NCBI GenBank assembly: GCA_040756435.1
Contig: JBFLZD010000003.1
Coordinates: 1 to 64,000, forward strand
Reading direction: 5' to 3'
DNA length: 64,000 bases
DNA from: Spirochaetota bacterium
Lineage (GTDB): Bacteria > Spirochaetota > UBA4802 > UB4802
A program made the translations under genes and the position numbers. Of the stretch, positions 18,706 through 26,954 are shown one piece after another. Below the pieces are notes generated by a model. That model was not told the origin of the DNA. It saw only the letters and a program-made list of their open reading frames with translations, and made no database searches. Numbering within the stretch: position 1 is the first letter of the stretch; every line of letters starts with the position of its first letter.

Positions 18706-19098
18706 TCAAAAATTTCCTGTAATGATTTTACCGCTCTGGCCTGGTTTTATTATCTTTGATGGTCCAATGGGATCGCCTTTGGGGTTGCTGATTGCATTTT
18801 GAATCTGCATCATCATATTCACATAATATGTTTGTGTGGCAATGAATTCTTTTATAAGCTGACTTTCCGAAACCTTCTGACTTATATCCTGTAATTTTTT
18901 CTTTTCCTCAACTTCAATTACACCACCATTAGCTTCTTTCTGATATAGTTCTTCGCTCAACTTTATATATTCTTCAAGCAACTTGCGTGCATTTTCATCG
19001 GCTTCAATCTTTTTTACCAGTTCTTCATAGCGCTTGTAAATATCTGACCCTTTGATCATTAGTCCCAATTCATTTGCTTTTTGTAATATCTCTTCCAT
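18706..19098 (-). CDS. YlbF/YmcA-family protein
   Basis: The 130-residue, all-helical, highly charged protein fits the YlbF (DUF964) family: MEEILQKANELGLMIKGSDIYKRYEEL at the N-terminus is typical (the SDIYKRY block about residues 17-23). In Firmicutes, related RicA/RicF proteins act with RNase Y in RNA processing; here the role is unknown. The ATG at 19098 with SD aaaggag is preferred over the longest ORF (19140). A Pro/Gly/Lys-rich tail (PIGPSKIIKPGQSGK) follows the helices. Confidence 0.82.
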   Translation of the reverse strand: MEEILQKANELGLMIKGSDIYKRYEELVKKIEADENARKLLEEYIKLSEELYQKEANGGVIEVEEKKKLQDISQKVSESQLIKEFIATQTYYVNMMMQIQNAISNPKGDPIGPSKIIKPGQSGKIITGNF

Positions 19099-19330
19099 AG
19101 TAACTATCTCCTTTATAAAATCATACGCAAATGGTAACAAATATTGACGTGATATTCCATATTTTCAGAAGAAATCTGAATACAATGTCACAATATATGC
19201 GATAATTATTGTTAAGTATAGCTTCATGTGCAATATTTGCAATAAATTTGCTTGATAAAATTATGCAAGGATTTTTTGAAAAATTTCATTAATTATTTCT
19301 AAAATGTGGAATTTTTAACAAAATACGAAA

Positions 19331-19369
19331 TAGTGTATCCCCCGCCGCCGAAGGCGGGGGGGTACACTA
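19331..19369. other. GC-rich hairpin between divergent genes
   Basis: In a very AT-rich gap, tagtgta then tcccccgcc pairs with ggcgggggg then tacacta around a 6-nt gccgaa loop, making a stem of about 16 bp with small imperfections. It lies upstream of both the YlbF gene and the bactofilin gene, so it is not a terminator for either. It may be a regulatory or replication-related structure, a small RNA remnant, or a repeat. Confidence 0.55.
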
Positions 19370-19540
19370 CATTCATTATGAAATTTTTTAAAGAATTATT
19401 ACTGGAAAAATTTTATATTTAGAGTAATTTGGATTGACAAAGTTTACAAAATATCATCAAATTAAAACCAACTTTTTAAGAACTCGAATATACCAATTTA
19501 ACATATAGTGATAAATTTTTTTTAAGGAGAGTCAATAATT

Positions 19541-19891
19541 ATGGTTGAGCAAAGAGAAATTATTGAGGATGAAAATAAGATTGGCACGGTGATAGCAGAA
19601 GATATAAAATTTAGGGGTACATTAAAATTCAAATCTTCATTAAAAATAAAAGGATTTTTCCAGGGCAAAGTTGAAACAGATGGTACTCTAATCATTGGTG
19701 ATGAAGCCAATGTAAGCGCAGAGGTAACTGCTGCAGTTGTTTCAATCAGCGGGAAATGCCAGGGTAAGATTAAGGCCAGTAAGTTAATTGAAATATTTGA
19801 ACATAGCAATATGTCAGGAGATATTATAACACCGGACCTGTATATAGAAAATGGCGCTAAATTTAACGGAACATGTATAATGCCAAAATAA
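19541..19891 (+). CDS. bactofilin family cytoskeletal protein
   Basis: The 116-residue product is a compact bactofilin (DUF583): a beta-helix of repeating hydrophobic-Gly units (LKIKGFFQGKVETDGTLIIG, ANVSAEVTAAVVSISGKCQG, SGDIITPDLYIENGAKFNG), with short N- and C-terminal tails. Bactofilins polymerise without nucleotide and scaffold cell-wall or envelope processes. The SD (aaggaga) is strong. A predicted outer-membrane barrel gene follows 10 bp downstream, so the two are likely cotranscribed, which suggests envelope shaping. Confidence 0.92.
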   Translation: MVEQREIIEDENKIGTVIAEDIKFRGTLKFKSSLKIKGFFQGKVETDGTLIIGDEANVSAEVTAAVVSISGKCQGKIKASKLIEIFEHSNMSGDIITPDLYIENGAKFNGTCIMPK

Positions 19892-19901
19892 TGGTAAAAA
19901 A

Positions 19902-20576
19902 ATGACATTAGTTACTTATAGAAAGCTCTCTATACATAAAATTTTGTTTTTAATTTTACTTTTAATTTTGTTTTTTTCTTTTTATACTTCCATTCATGCA
20001 CAATCCCGTAATGAAAATTTTATTTTAGGTTTCAATGTTACTGGCGGAATGAATGATGTATTGCATAGAAGTGGTAGTGAAGAGGGAAAAACTGTAAATT
20101 GGAAACCCGGCATAATGGCAGGAGGAGGTATTTTTTTAGAGAACATGTTAACCTCGCATTTTGGAATACATTCAGGTCTATATTATGCTTATCATGAAAC
20201 TGAATTAGAATTTGGAGATACACCTGATGCTCAATTAACTTCCCGTAATCATTCGATTATTATACCTTTATATCTGGTATCCTCATTTGGTAACAATGTT
20301 CGTTTTGATATATTATATGGCCTTACTTACATGCATATATTTTACAATACAATGTCAAATGACAATGACAGTACCAACGGAATACAATTTATAAATTACA
20401 ACCAGTTTGGATTTGGATTGCAACTTAGATTGTCTTTTGCTCTCAACAGATTTACTTATATCTATGCAGGTCCCCATGGTCAGTTTTACTTTTCAAATGT
20501 AATAGATTCTACAGACTGGTGTGATTATATGTATAACATCCAGCTTGAAATTGGCATGCTATTTAAAACTTTTTAA
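19902..20576 (+). CDS. outer-membrane beta-barrel protein
   Basis: The 224-residue product has a signal peptide (hydrophobic stretch about residues 12-30, cleavage after IHAQ) and a mature part of alternating strand segments (FILGFNVTGG, FGIHSGLYYAYHETELEFG, IIIPLYLVSSFG, GLQLRLSFALNRFTYIYAG) ending in Phe (QLEIGMLFKTF). This is the PorT-like outer-membrane beta-barrel pattern. It is 10 bp after bactofilin. No catalytic residues are apparent. Its role is probably structural or transport. Confidence 0.82.
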   Translation: MTLVTYRKLSIHKILFLILLLILFFSFYTSIHAQSRNENFILGFNVTGGMNDVLHRSGSEEGKTVNWKPGIMAGGGIFLENMLTSHFGIHSGLYYAYHETELEFGDTPDAQLTSRNHSIIIPLYLVSSFGNNVRFDILYGLTYMHIFYNTMSNDNDSTNGIQFINYNQFGFGLQLRLSFALNRFTYIYAGPHGQFYFSNVIDSTDWCDYMYNIQLEIGMLFKTF

Positions 20577-20585
20577 TAGGCTATT

Positions 20586-22211
20586 CTATTTTTTCAGAAC
20601 TTCAGGCAATATTGTTTTCCTCAATTCCTTTTTATTGAATTTCCCTACACTTGTTTTAGGTATTTCTTTTAAAAATACTACTTCATCTGGAAGCCACCAC
20701 TTAGCAACCCTTGCTTGCAAAAATTCAATAATATCTTCTTTTGTTATTGAATCAGCAAATTCAGGTTTTGGCACTATGCATGCCAGTGGTCTTTCTTGCC
20801 ATTTTTCATGAGGCATTGCAATGACTGCTGCTTCAAGAACTTTAGGATGAGCCATAATCTGATTTTCAAGATCAACAGATGAAATCCACTCCCCACCACT
20901 TTTTATTAAATCCTTGGTACGATCAACAAGCGAAATATAACCCTCTTCATTAATTGTGGCGATATCACCGGTATGCAACCACCCATCTTTGAATGTTTGT
21001 TTACTCCTTTCAGGGTCTTTATAATATTCATTGGCTATCCATGGACCACGTAAACAAACTTCCCCCATTTCTTTACCGTTCCACTGCACTTCTTTTCCAG
21101 TTTCTAAATTTACAACCTTCATTTCCAAACCCAATGCTAAAAGCCCTGCAGTGGTTTTAACATCAAATAATTCTTTTTCGGGTAAATTATGCATATAACT
21201 TTTAGGTATAGCAGCAGTTGCAAGAGGTGATGTTTCGGTCATTCCATAGGCCTGAACAATATTAAAATTATATTTCTTTGCAAATGATTCCATAAGATAG
21301 CGAGGCATTGCTGCACCACCAGAATAAACCGCACGTATTGATGAGAAATCGTGTTCCCCACCATTTTCTAAATACTGATGCAGCATCATCCATATTGTTG
21401 GCACTCCACAAGTAAAAGTAACTTTTTCTTCTGAAATGATTTTGCATAATGCTTTCATATCAAGAATTTGTCTTCCAGGTAATACTTGTTTGCACCCCAA
21501 ACCTGTAGCACCAAAAGGTCCACCCCATGCATTAGCATGAAACATGGGAACTACATGCATAGCACAATCACTTTCGTTCAATCCCAGTGTGACACCAGCA
21601 GCATATGCATGAAGAACAAGTCCACGATGTGAATAAACAACACCTTTAGGGTCACCAGTTGTTGCTGATGTATAACATATTAATGCAGGATCATATTCAT
21701 CTCTGTCTTTGGGGAAATCATATTCTTCAGGAAAATCCCTAATCAGGTCATCGTATAATAGTGCTGGTGATAACTTTGTTTCAGGCATTTTGCCTGTTTG
21801 CGATAAAATCACATAATGCTTTACTGTTTTCAACTTATCCTTAACAGGCTCAAGTAGAAAATACAGATCTTCATCAACAAATATTACTTTATCTTCAGCA
21901 TGATTTATAATATAAATAAGATGTTCATGGGATAAACGAACGTTGAGAGTATGGAGTACTGCTCCCATACATGGCACACCAAAATATAATTCTAAATGAC
22001 GATGATTATTCAATGCAAATGAGGCAACACGATCACCTTTTTTAATTTTAAGTGATTGTAATGCATGCGCTAACTGACAGCAGCGTTTATACCAATGCCC
22101 ATAATTATACACAAACTTTTCGTTGGGATATACTGATACTATTTCTTTTTTGGGGAAATATTTGGCTGCTCTTTCCATAAAATTAGTGAGCAGTAATGGA
22201 TACTTCATCAT
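20586..22211 (-). CDS. medium/long-chain fatty-acid CoA ligase
   Basis: The 541-residue AMP-forming ligase shows YTSATTGDPKGVVYSHRG (phosphate loop, about residues 178-195), MFHANAWGGPF, QAYGMTETSPL, GWLHTGDIA, DRTKDLIKSGGEWISSVDLE and a C-terminal KTSVGKFNKKELR with the catalytic Lys. The GGEWISS variant is typical of AlkK-like medium-chain acyl-CoA synthetases. The ATG at 22211 has SD ggaggt; an in-frame TTG at 22217 sits too close to it. It is the second acyl-CoA ligase in the window, not clustered with beta-oxidation genes. It is convergent with the barrel gene. Confidence 0.93.
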   Translation of the reverse strand: MMKYPLLLTNFMERAAKYFPKKEIVSVYPNEKFVYNYGHWYKRCCQLAHALQSLKIKKGDRVASFALNNHRHLELYFGVPCMGAVLHTLNVRLSHEHLIYIINHAEDKVIFVDEDLYFLLEPVKDKLKTVKHYVILSQTGKMPETKLSPALLYDDLIRDFPEEYDFPKDRDEYDPALICYTSATTGDPKGVVYSHRGLVLHAYAAGVTLGLNESDCAMHVVPMFHANAWGGPFGATGLGCKQVLPGRQILDMKALCKIISEEKVTFTCGVPTIWMMLHQYLENGGEHDFSSIRAVYSGGAAMPRYLMESFAKKYNFNIVQAYGMTETSPLATAAIPKSYMHNLPEKELFDVKTTAGLLALGLEMKVVNLETGKEVQWNGKEMGEVCLRGPWIANEYYKDPERSKQTFKDGWLHTGDIATINEEGYISLVDRTKDLIKSGGEWISSVDLENQIMAHPKVLEAAVIAMPHEKWQERPLACIVPKPEFADSITKEDIIEFLQARVAKWWLPDEVVFLKEIPKTSVGKFNKKELRKTILPEVLKK

Positions 22212-22492
22212 GGCCAACCTCCAGATACTATAAAATTACTTTATACAGCATTTTTTTTGTTAAAATAAACTAGAGCACCTTCCTTATAATACTTTGTATT
22301 ATTGTGATAAGCAATTAATCAGATTGGCATATAAAGTATATAATAATAATTATGTTAACATATAATATAATAGTATTAATATACAGGCAAGTCAATCAAT
22401 TTTTTTAAAGTATATCCTATTAAAATAATGCACATTAGATTATTGCCCTATTTATATGTGTATATGCTTTATAAAGTCAGTTTAAATATGTT

Positions 22493-22522
22493 TTGACATA
22501 CGGTTTAACGTTCCTGTATATT
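22493..22522 (+). promoter_or_regulatory. sigma-70-type promoter of the lipoprotein gene
   Basis: TTGACA at 22493-22498, an 18-bp spacer and TATATT at 22517-22522 match the vegetative consensus. It lies about 60 bp upstream of the lipoprotein ATG. The rest of the 22212-22580 gap is AT-rich with no other recognisable signal. Confidence 0.6.
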
Positions 22523-22580
22523 TCAAGTAATCTATTTAAAATTATGGATTTTATAACCAGTATACATTGAGGTTGTTATC

Positions 22581-23402
22581 ATGAAAAATTTCAACATTAT
22601 GTTACTTATTACTTTACTATTTACCACTGGTTGTTTTGATTTTGACATTGTTCATTATATTGAACCAAAAAAAGATAAGTCATTATTTATAAAGTTCAGA
22701 GTAACATCAATGTATTTTAAAGATCAAAATAATAAGAATGCATTTGGAAATGATGTCATAAAAGGCAATCTTCCTGATGATAAAAACACAAAGGTAACCT
22801 ATCAATTAATACAAGATGATATTACTGCAGGTATAGAAGCCACTATCACAACTAAACCATATTCAACTATGTCTGAACTTGATAAACTACCCCTTATTCC
22901 GTATCAGGATAAATTTGGCCAATATATTCTTCTTTTCCATAACTATCAGAAAATTAGCTCTTCATCTGATTTTTTCGATTCACAAAAAATTGCCGAAGGA
23001 TTAATTGCTGCATCAAAATACAGGTTAGCATTTGGCAATTGTATACCCAAAAAAATAGTAATTATCGTTAATAAAGAGAATCAGGAGAAATTCTATCCAA
23101 ACATCTATCAGTTAGGAAATATATACCATATTGATATACCAATGAATCTTGTGCTTATGAATGAATCTGCTGTGATTGTTAGCTTCACAAATACTATCAA
23201 TGACTCTGAAATCAGTAACTATCTTGCAAAATTAATGGAAAAGCGAAAAGAAGAAGAAAAAAAATATCAGGAAGAATTAAATAAAAATGGAAATGTTGAT
23301 GATGATGGTGATGAAAATATATATAATGAAGATAATGACACTAATAAGAACCAATATGATGATAACGATGAAAACACTGACACAAACTCTAACTCCAGAT
23401 GA
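22581..23402 (+). CDS. lipoprotein with acidic low-complexity tail
   Basis: The 273-residue product has a lipoprotein signal (MLLITLLFTTGCFDF, lipidated Cys at about residue 18). The mature body (residues 20-220) is unrecognised, with strand-rich segments. The last 45 residues are almost only Asp, Asn, Glu and Lys (DDDGDENIYNEDND-like), a probable flexible or ion-binding tail. It sits 9 bp upstream of the broken sigma-54 activator and in the same direction. No function can be assigned. Confidence 0.8.
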   Translation: MKNFNIMLLITLLFTTGCFDFDIVHYIEPKKDKSLFIKFRVTSMYFKDQNNKNAFGNDVIKGNLPDDKNTKVTYQLIQDDITAGIEATITTKPYSTMSELDKLPLIPYQDKFGQYILLFHNYQKISSSSDFFDSQKIAEGLIAASKYRLAFGNCIPKKIVIIVNKENQEKFYPNIYQLGNIYHIDIPMNLVLMNESAVIVSFTNTINDSEISNYLAKLMEKRKEEEKKYQEELNKNGNVDDDGDENIYNEDNDTNKNQYDDNDENTDTNSNSR

Positions 23403-23411
23403 TATACTACA

Positions 23412-24273
23412 ATGATGAACTCTGATTGTGTTGCAAACATTATTTTAGACAGTATTGTTGATGGGGTATTTACCATTGACTTGGATTTCAGAATCACGTC
23501 ACTCAACAATGCTGCTTGTAAAATTTTAGGCCTCCAAAGTAAAGATGAGGCGTTAGGTAAACTTTGCTTTGAAATATTTCATGCAAATATTTGCGAGCAT
23601 TCCTGTGCGTTACGTGAAACTATGCTGACTGGGAAAAATATTATTAATAAAACAGTATATATAGTTAACAAATCAGGAGAAAAAGTAACTATAAGCATAA
23701 GCACCGCATTGCTTAAAGATGATCAGGGAAATATCATTGATGGTGTTGAAACCTTTCGTGATATCAGCGATATTGAAACTTTGAGGAAAAAAATTGAATC
23801 AACCTACTCTTTTGAAGATATTGTAAGTAAAAACAACACGATGCAGCAAATTTTTTCCATACTGCCTGATGTAGCATTAAGTGACAGCTCTGTGTTAATT
23901 GAAGGACCAAGCGGGAGTGGTAAAGAACTCATTGCACGTGCCATTCATTCATTAAGCAGGCGAAATGAAAAGCCATTTATTTTGGTAAACTGCGGAGCTT
24001 TGCCTGAAAACCTGCTTGAATCGGATTCGTGAGATAGAAAATATCATCGAGCATGCTTTTGTGCTGTGTCATGAAGCATATATCAAAGCTGAGCACCTGC
24101 CAGCATATATATACGGTATAACGCCCGTTTCAACACTTTCGCTAGAAGAAATGGAGAAAAACATGATAAAGCAGGCTTTAGCCCGATATCCCAACAAGAA
24201 AGATGCTGCAGCAGCACTGGGCATTGATACTTCTACATTATGGCGAAAATTAAAAAAATATAATATTGAATAA
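23412..24273 (+). pseudogene. PAS-domain sigma-54-dependent activator, internally deleted
   Basis: The first ORF (23412-24032) encodes a PAS domain (about residues 5-115) and the start of the AAA+ domain, including Walker A GPSGSGKELIARAIHS and NCGALPENLLES. It then stops. A second ORF in another frame (from about 24016) resumes at REIENIIEHAFVLC and carries the Fis-type helix-turn-helix (KKDAAAALGIDTSTLWRKLKKY). About 150 residues that should hold GAFTGA, Walker B and the sensor motifs are missing, and the frame is shifted. The protein cannot activate sigma-54 polymerase. Position and family suggest it once controlled the adjacent NifX/MinD/Mrp genes. Confidence 0.88.
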
Positions 24274-24353
24274 AATATATTTTAAAAGAATCTTCTTTTC
24301 TCCTTTGTTTTACCTCTTGAAAATCGCCAAAATTATCAGAGCCTCAAGGTGTG

Positions 24354-24400
24354 TTGCATTTTGCAATATTTCAATATGATACAGTATCGCATTTTGCAAT
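24354..24400 (+). promoter_or_regulatory. two activator-site-like dyads (candidate UAS)
   Basis: GCATTTTGCAAT occurs twice, at 24356-24367 and 24389-24400, exactly 33 bp (about three helical turns) apart. The first copy extends to a TTGCA-N3-TGCAA dyad. Such paired dyads are typical binding sites for sigma-54 activators. They lie about 440 bp upstream of the sigma-54-like promoter, with a repeat cluster in between. Assignment is inference. Confidence 0.45.
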
Positions 24401-24408
24401 GTTAAATG

Positions 24409-24712
24409 TAATCGAGGCGTGGCAATGTCTTTATTGGTATTATCAGTACACGCGAGCGACCAAAGAATCTCGTCGTTTCTTACACAAAATCATTGCTGTT
24501 TATGTGGGTCTGTTTCGCTTCGCTCGCAGTGACATAAGTTTCGTCATTGCAAGAAATGAAGGTGTCCCAAAACAAACAGATGGCTCTCAATGTTGCGGGT
24601 GCAATGTCATTGCGAGCGTAGCGCTTGCACTGAGCCTGTCGAAGTGCTTGCACTGAGCTTGTCGAAGTGCTTGCACTGATTATGTCGAAGTGAAGCAATC
24701 TCATTTTTTTAC
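24409..24712. repeat. REP-like repeat cluster with a MITE left end
   Basis: Several cattgcgag/gaagcaatctc units and three copies of a gcttgcactgagc...gtcgaagt unit are visible. From 24561 the sequence (ggtgtcccaaaacaaacaga...) matches the left ends of the elements at 32647 and 37616 over about 60 bp. No clear right end is seen. ORFs over this block are not genes. Confidence 0.8.
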
Positions 24713-24829
24713 TTACGACTGCCCAACATCAAAAGCTTTTTAACAGCAACTATCGCCCATAAAAAATATAAAACTTCTTTAATCAGAGATTTTTTAAAAA
24801 TTTATTGCAAACTCCAAAATCATATAATT

Positions 24830-24847
24830 TTGGCACAATTTATGCTT
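24830..24847 (+). promoter_or_regulatory. sigma-54-type promoter
   Basis: TTGGCAC followed by a TGCTT element places GG (24832-24833) and GC (24844-24845) exactly 10 bp apart, the strict sigma-54 spacing. A start site about 12 bp downstream (about 24857) would lie 2 nt before the ATG at 24859, which has no SD, so the transcript would be essentially leaderless. It fits the neighbouring sigma-54 activator remnant. Confidence 0.65.
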
Positions 24848-24858
24848 CTTCATTTAGT

Positions 24859-25287
24859 ATGAAGAACGTAATTGTTGCATTACCAGTGTTTCAGGACCGA
24901 CTATCGCCACTTTTGGATGAGGCACGCAGGTTTGTCGTTTTAACATTGAATGAAAATGCTATTTCAGAACGCACAGTGATTGATATTGATGAACAAAGTC
25001 CGTTTATAAGGATTGAGCGACTTAAAGAAATGGGAGTAACCGTGTTATTATGCGGAGCTTTAAGCGATGTGCTGGCCAGGTTTATTCTTGATAGGGAAAT
25101 TAAGCTATATTCGTGGCTCAATGGCAGCGTTGAGGAAGTGGTAGCACAGTACATCAATGGAACATTAGCTTACAAATGCATGCACTATGTAACAAAAGGA
25201 CAAACTTGCAGGCGCCACAGGCGTGGATGGAAATTACATCAAAGGAGTAATCATTATGAAGATAGCAATACCGGCACAACAGAATAG
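24859..25287 (+). CDS. NifX/NafY-type (dinitrogenase FeMo-cofactor) family protein
   Basis: The 142-residue product starts MKNVIVALPVFQDRLSPLLDEARRF, like the small dinitrogenase iron-molybdenum cofactor domain (about residues 3-105), which binds metal clusters or cofactor precursors. The C-terminal 30 residues are basic and Cys/His-containing (TCRRHRRGW). The start avoids an upstream in-frame codon that would lie before the sigma-54-type promoter. There is no SD. It overlaps the next gene by 32 bp. ACTATCGCC occurs at 24900-24908. Confidence 0.8.
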   Translation: MKNVIVALPVFQDRLSPLLDEARRFVVLTLNENAISERTVIDIDEQSPFIRIERLKEMGVTVLLCGALSDVLARFILDREIKLYSWLNGSVEEVVAQYINGTLAYKCMHYVTKGQTCRRHRRGWKLHQRSNHYEDSNTGTTE

Positions 25288-25615
25288 TTTAGACAGCCAA
25301 GTGGATGAACATTTTGGAAGAGCAAAAGGATTCATTGTGTATGATTCTGATACAGGAAGCTATACATGGATAGAGAATAAGCAGAGTGTTCAATCAACGC
25401 AGGGTGCTGGAATACAATCTGCAAAGAATGTGATAGATAATGGTGCAGAAGTTCTTATTGCTACAAACGTAGGACCAAAAGCATATTCAATTTTACGTTC
25501 GTCAGGAGTGGAAGTGTATGTATGCGATAGTATGCTGGTATCACAGGCAATTGCTGAGTACAAAGCTGGAAAATTGGTAAAAGCAACTGAAGCTATTGTT
25601 GAGAGTCACTGGTAA
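25256..25615 (+). CDS. NifX/NafY-type family protein
   Basis: The 119-residue product is a classic single-domain member: MKIAIPAQQNSLDSQVDEHFGRAKGFIVYD, TQGAGIQSAKNVIDNGAEVLIATNVGPKA and a C-terminal GKLVKATEA. Family members bind iron-molybdenum or other metal clusters or carry them between proteins. The ATG at 25256 has SD aaaggag. It is second in the NifX/MinD/Mrp locus. No nitrogenase structural genes are seen, so nitrogen fixation should not be assumed. Confidence 0.9.
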   Translation: MKIAIPAQQNSLDSQVDEHFGRAKGFIVYDSDTGSYTWIENKQSVQSTQGAGIQSAKNVIDNGAEVLIATNVGPKAYSILRSSGVEVYVCDSMLVSQAIAEYKAGKLVKATEAIVESHW

Positions 25616-25650
25616 TAATTTTTTATATTTATTGTAAAGGAGGTGAGCCT

Positions 25651-26118
25651 ATGAATCAATCAACATTACATAATGGTTTTACAGGATATACACAAAATGT
25701 ACAGGAAGCAGACAAAACAATGCGCCAACGGATGCTTCAGTGCATAAAAAAACTTCATGAGAAAAATTTACATTGTCTTCAAGAAGCACAAACTCATGGA
25801 AAAGAAAAATTGTTCTCTGAAATTGAAACAATTCATAAGCGACTGGAAAAGTTTGAACAGGAAATTAATAAACAACCTGTTGCACATTTTAAATTTGAAG
25901 GACTGGATCAGTCCGATGAAGATAGGCTGAAAATGATTGAAGAAAAAATTGAACGACTGGCACAGGAATGCGGTGATATAATCGATAACCTTTCCTGTTC
26001 TCAGGTTGATACGCATATTATTGAACAGTATACACGTATTGCATCGCATTTGCGATTGGCTGAACGTTTGTACCAAGAACGAATGTTGATTTTAAAAAAG
26101 GCAATGGTATTTGGTTAA
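25651..26118 (+). CDS. coiled-coil hypothetical protein in the NifX/Mrp locus
   Basis: The 155-residue product is Gln/Glu/Lys-rich and predicted to be all helical with coiled-coil segments (about 25-80 and 90-150). No known domain is recognised and there is no signal peptide. The SD (aaaggaggt) is strong. It lies between a NifX-like gene and the DUF5320-like gene and is probably part of the same operon. A partner or scaffold role is speculation. Confidence 0.78.
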   Translation: MNQSTLHNGFTGYTQNVQEADKTMRQRMLQCIKKLHEKNLHCLQEAQTHGKEKLFSEIETIHKRLEKFEQEINKQPVAHFKFEGLDQSDEDRLKMIEEKIERLAQECGDIIDNLSCSQVDTHIIEQYTRIASHLRLAERLYQERMLILKKAMVFG

Positions 26119-26199
26119 CACCAAAAGTAATTATGTGCGATAGTTATTAGTTAAAAGCTTTATTGCATTACATTACTATTTCTAAAAGGAGGTAACACT

Positions 26200-26541
26200 A
26201 TACCCTGTGGAGATAGAACAGGTCCTTATGGTGCCGGCCCTATGACAGGACGTGGTGCAGGGTTTTGCGCTGGATACGGTATGCCAGGATATGCCAATCC
26301 AACTGGTAGATCTGGTGCATTTTGTTTTAACAGAGGTTTTGGTGGCAGAGGACGGGGTTTCCGTCACTGGTTCTATGCAACGGGTTTACCGGGCTGGATG
26401 CGTTTTGGCAACAATGCACCATACTATCAGTATTCTAAAGATGATGAAAAATCATTTTTAAAAAAGCAGGTTGAATTTTTAAGTAAAACCATTGAGGATT
26501 TGAACAAACGCTTAGCAGAACTGGAAAAAGAAGGTGAATAA
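26200..26541 (+). CDS. DUF5320-like Gly/Arg-rich protein, apparent ATA start codon
   Basis: The family begins with the sequence M-P-x-G-D-R-T-G-P...G-P-M-T-G-R-G-A-G-x-C. Here the homologous codons begin ATA-CCC-TGT-GGA-GAT-AGA-ACA-GGT, 7 nt after a perfect SD (aaaaggagg, 26185-26192). The only in-frame ATG (26242) lies inside the conserved block and has no SD. So translation most likely starts at the ATA at 26200, giving 113 residues. The N-terminal half is Gly/Arg/Phe-rich with Cys residues; the last 35 residues form a coiled coil. A mutated start is the alternative. Such proteins accompany NifX/Mrp loci in anaerobes; the function is unknown. Confidence 0.75.
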   Translation: MPCGDRTGPYGAGPMTGRGAGFCAGYGMPGYANPTGRSGAFCFNRGFGGRGRGFRHWFYATGLPGWMRFGNNAPYYQYSKDDEKSFLKKQVEFLSKTIEDLNKRLAELEKEGE

Positions 26542-26597
26542 AATTTATTTATTACATGGGGCATTGCTTCCTGATGCCCTTATAATGTTATTTTGAC

Positions 26598-26895
26598 AAA
26601 CGAAGTGCAATCTTATTTTGAAGGAGTGAAGCAATTTGTCATTTCGACGAACCAAGTGAGGAGAAATCTTAAAATGATAAGCAAAGATTTCTCGCTACGC
26701 TCGAAATGACTGTGTTATTAGTCATTTAGTAAGTGTGAAGCGATTTGTCATTTCGACGAACGGAGTGAAGAGAAATCTTAAAATGATAAGCAAAGATTTC
26801 TCGCTACGCTCGAAATGACAGTGTAATATAGAGGTTCCAGGTCAGGCCTGGAATGACTGTGTTATTAGTCATTAGTAAGTGTGGAGCGAATCAGA
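26598..26895. repeat. tandemly duplicated palindromic repeats in a 413-bp gap
   Basis: A 109-bp unit beginning gtcatttcgacgaac starts at 26638 and again at 26747. Each unit contains an inverted pair (gagaaatctt ... aagatttctc, and the gtcatttcga/tcgaaatgac ends). A short ttccaggtcaggcctggaa palindrome follows at about 26834-26853, then a partial third copy. No gene is present between 26542 and 26954. Confidence 0.85.
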
Positions 26896-26954
26896 AATCT
26901 TATTGATAATTTGATCATTAAATAATCATTAAACATTAAAAAAAGGAAAAAACA

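Noticed and set aside
24351-24704. ORFs on both strands over 24351-24704
   Set aside because: They span the REP/MITE cluster; their amino acid sequence reflects repeats.
26598-26895. CRISPR array
   Set aside because: Two long near-identical units with internal palindromes and no short regular spacers; these are tandem REP-like repeats.
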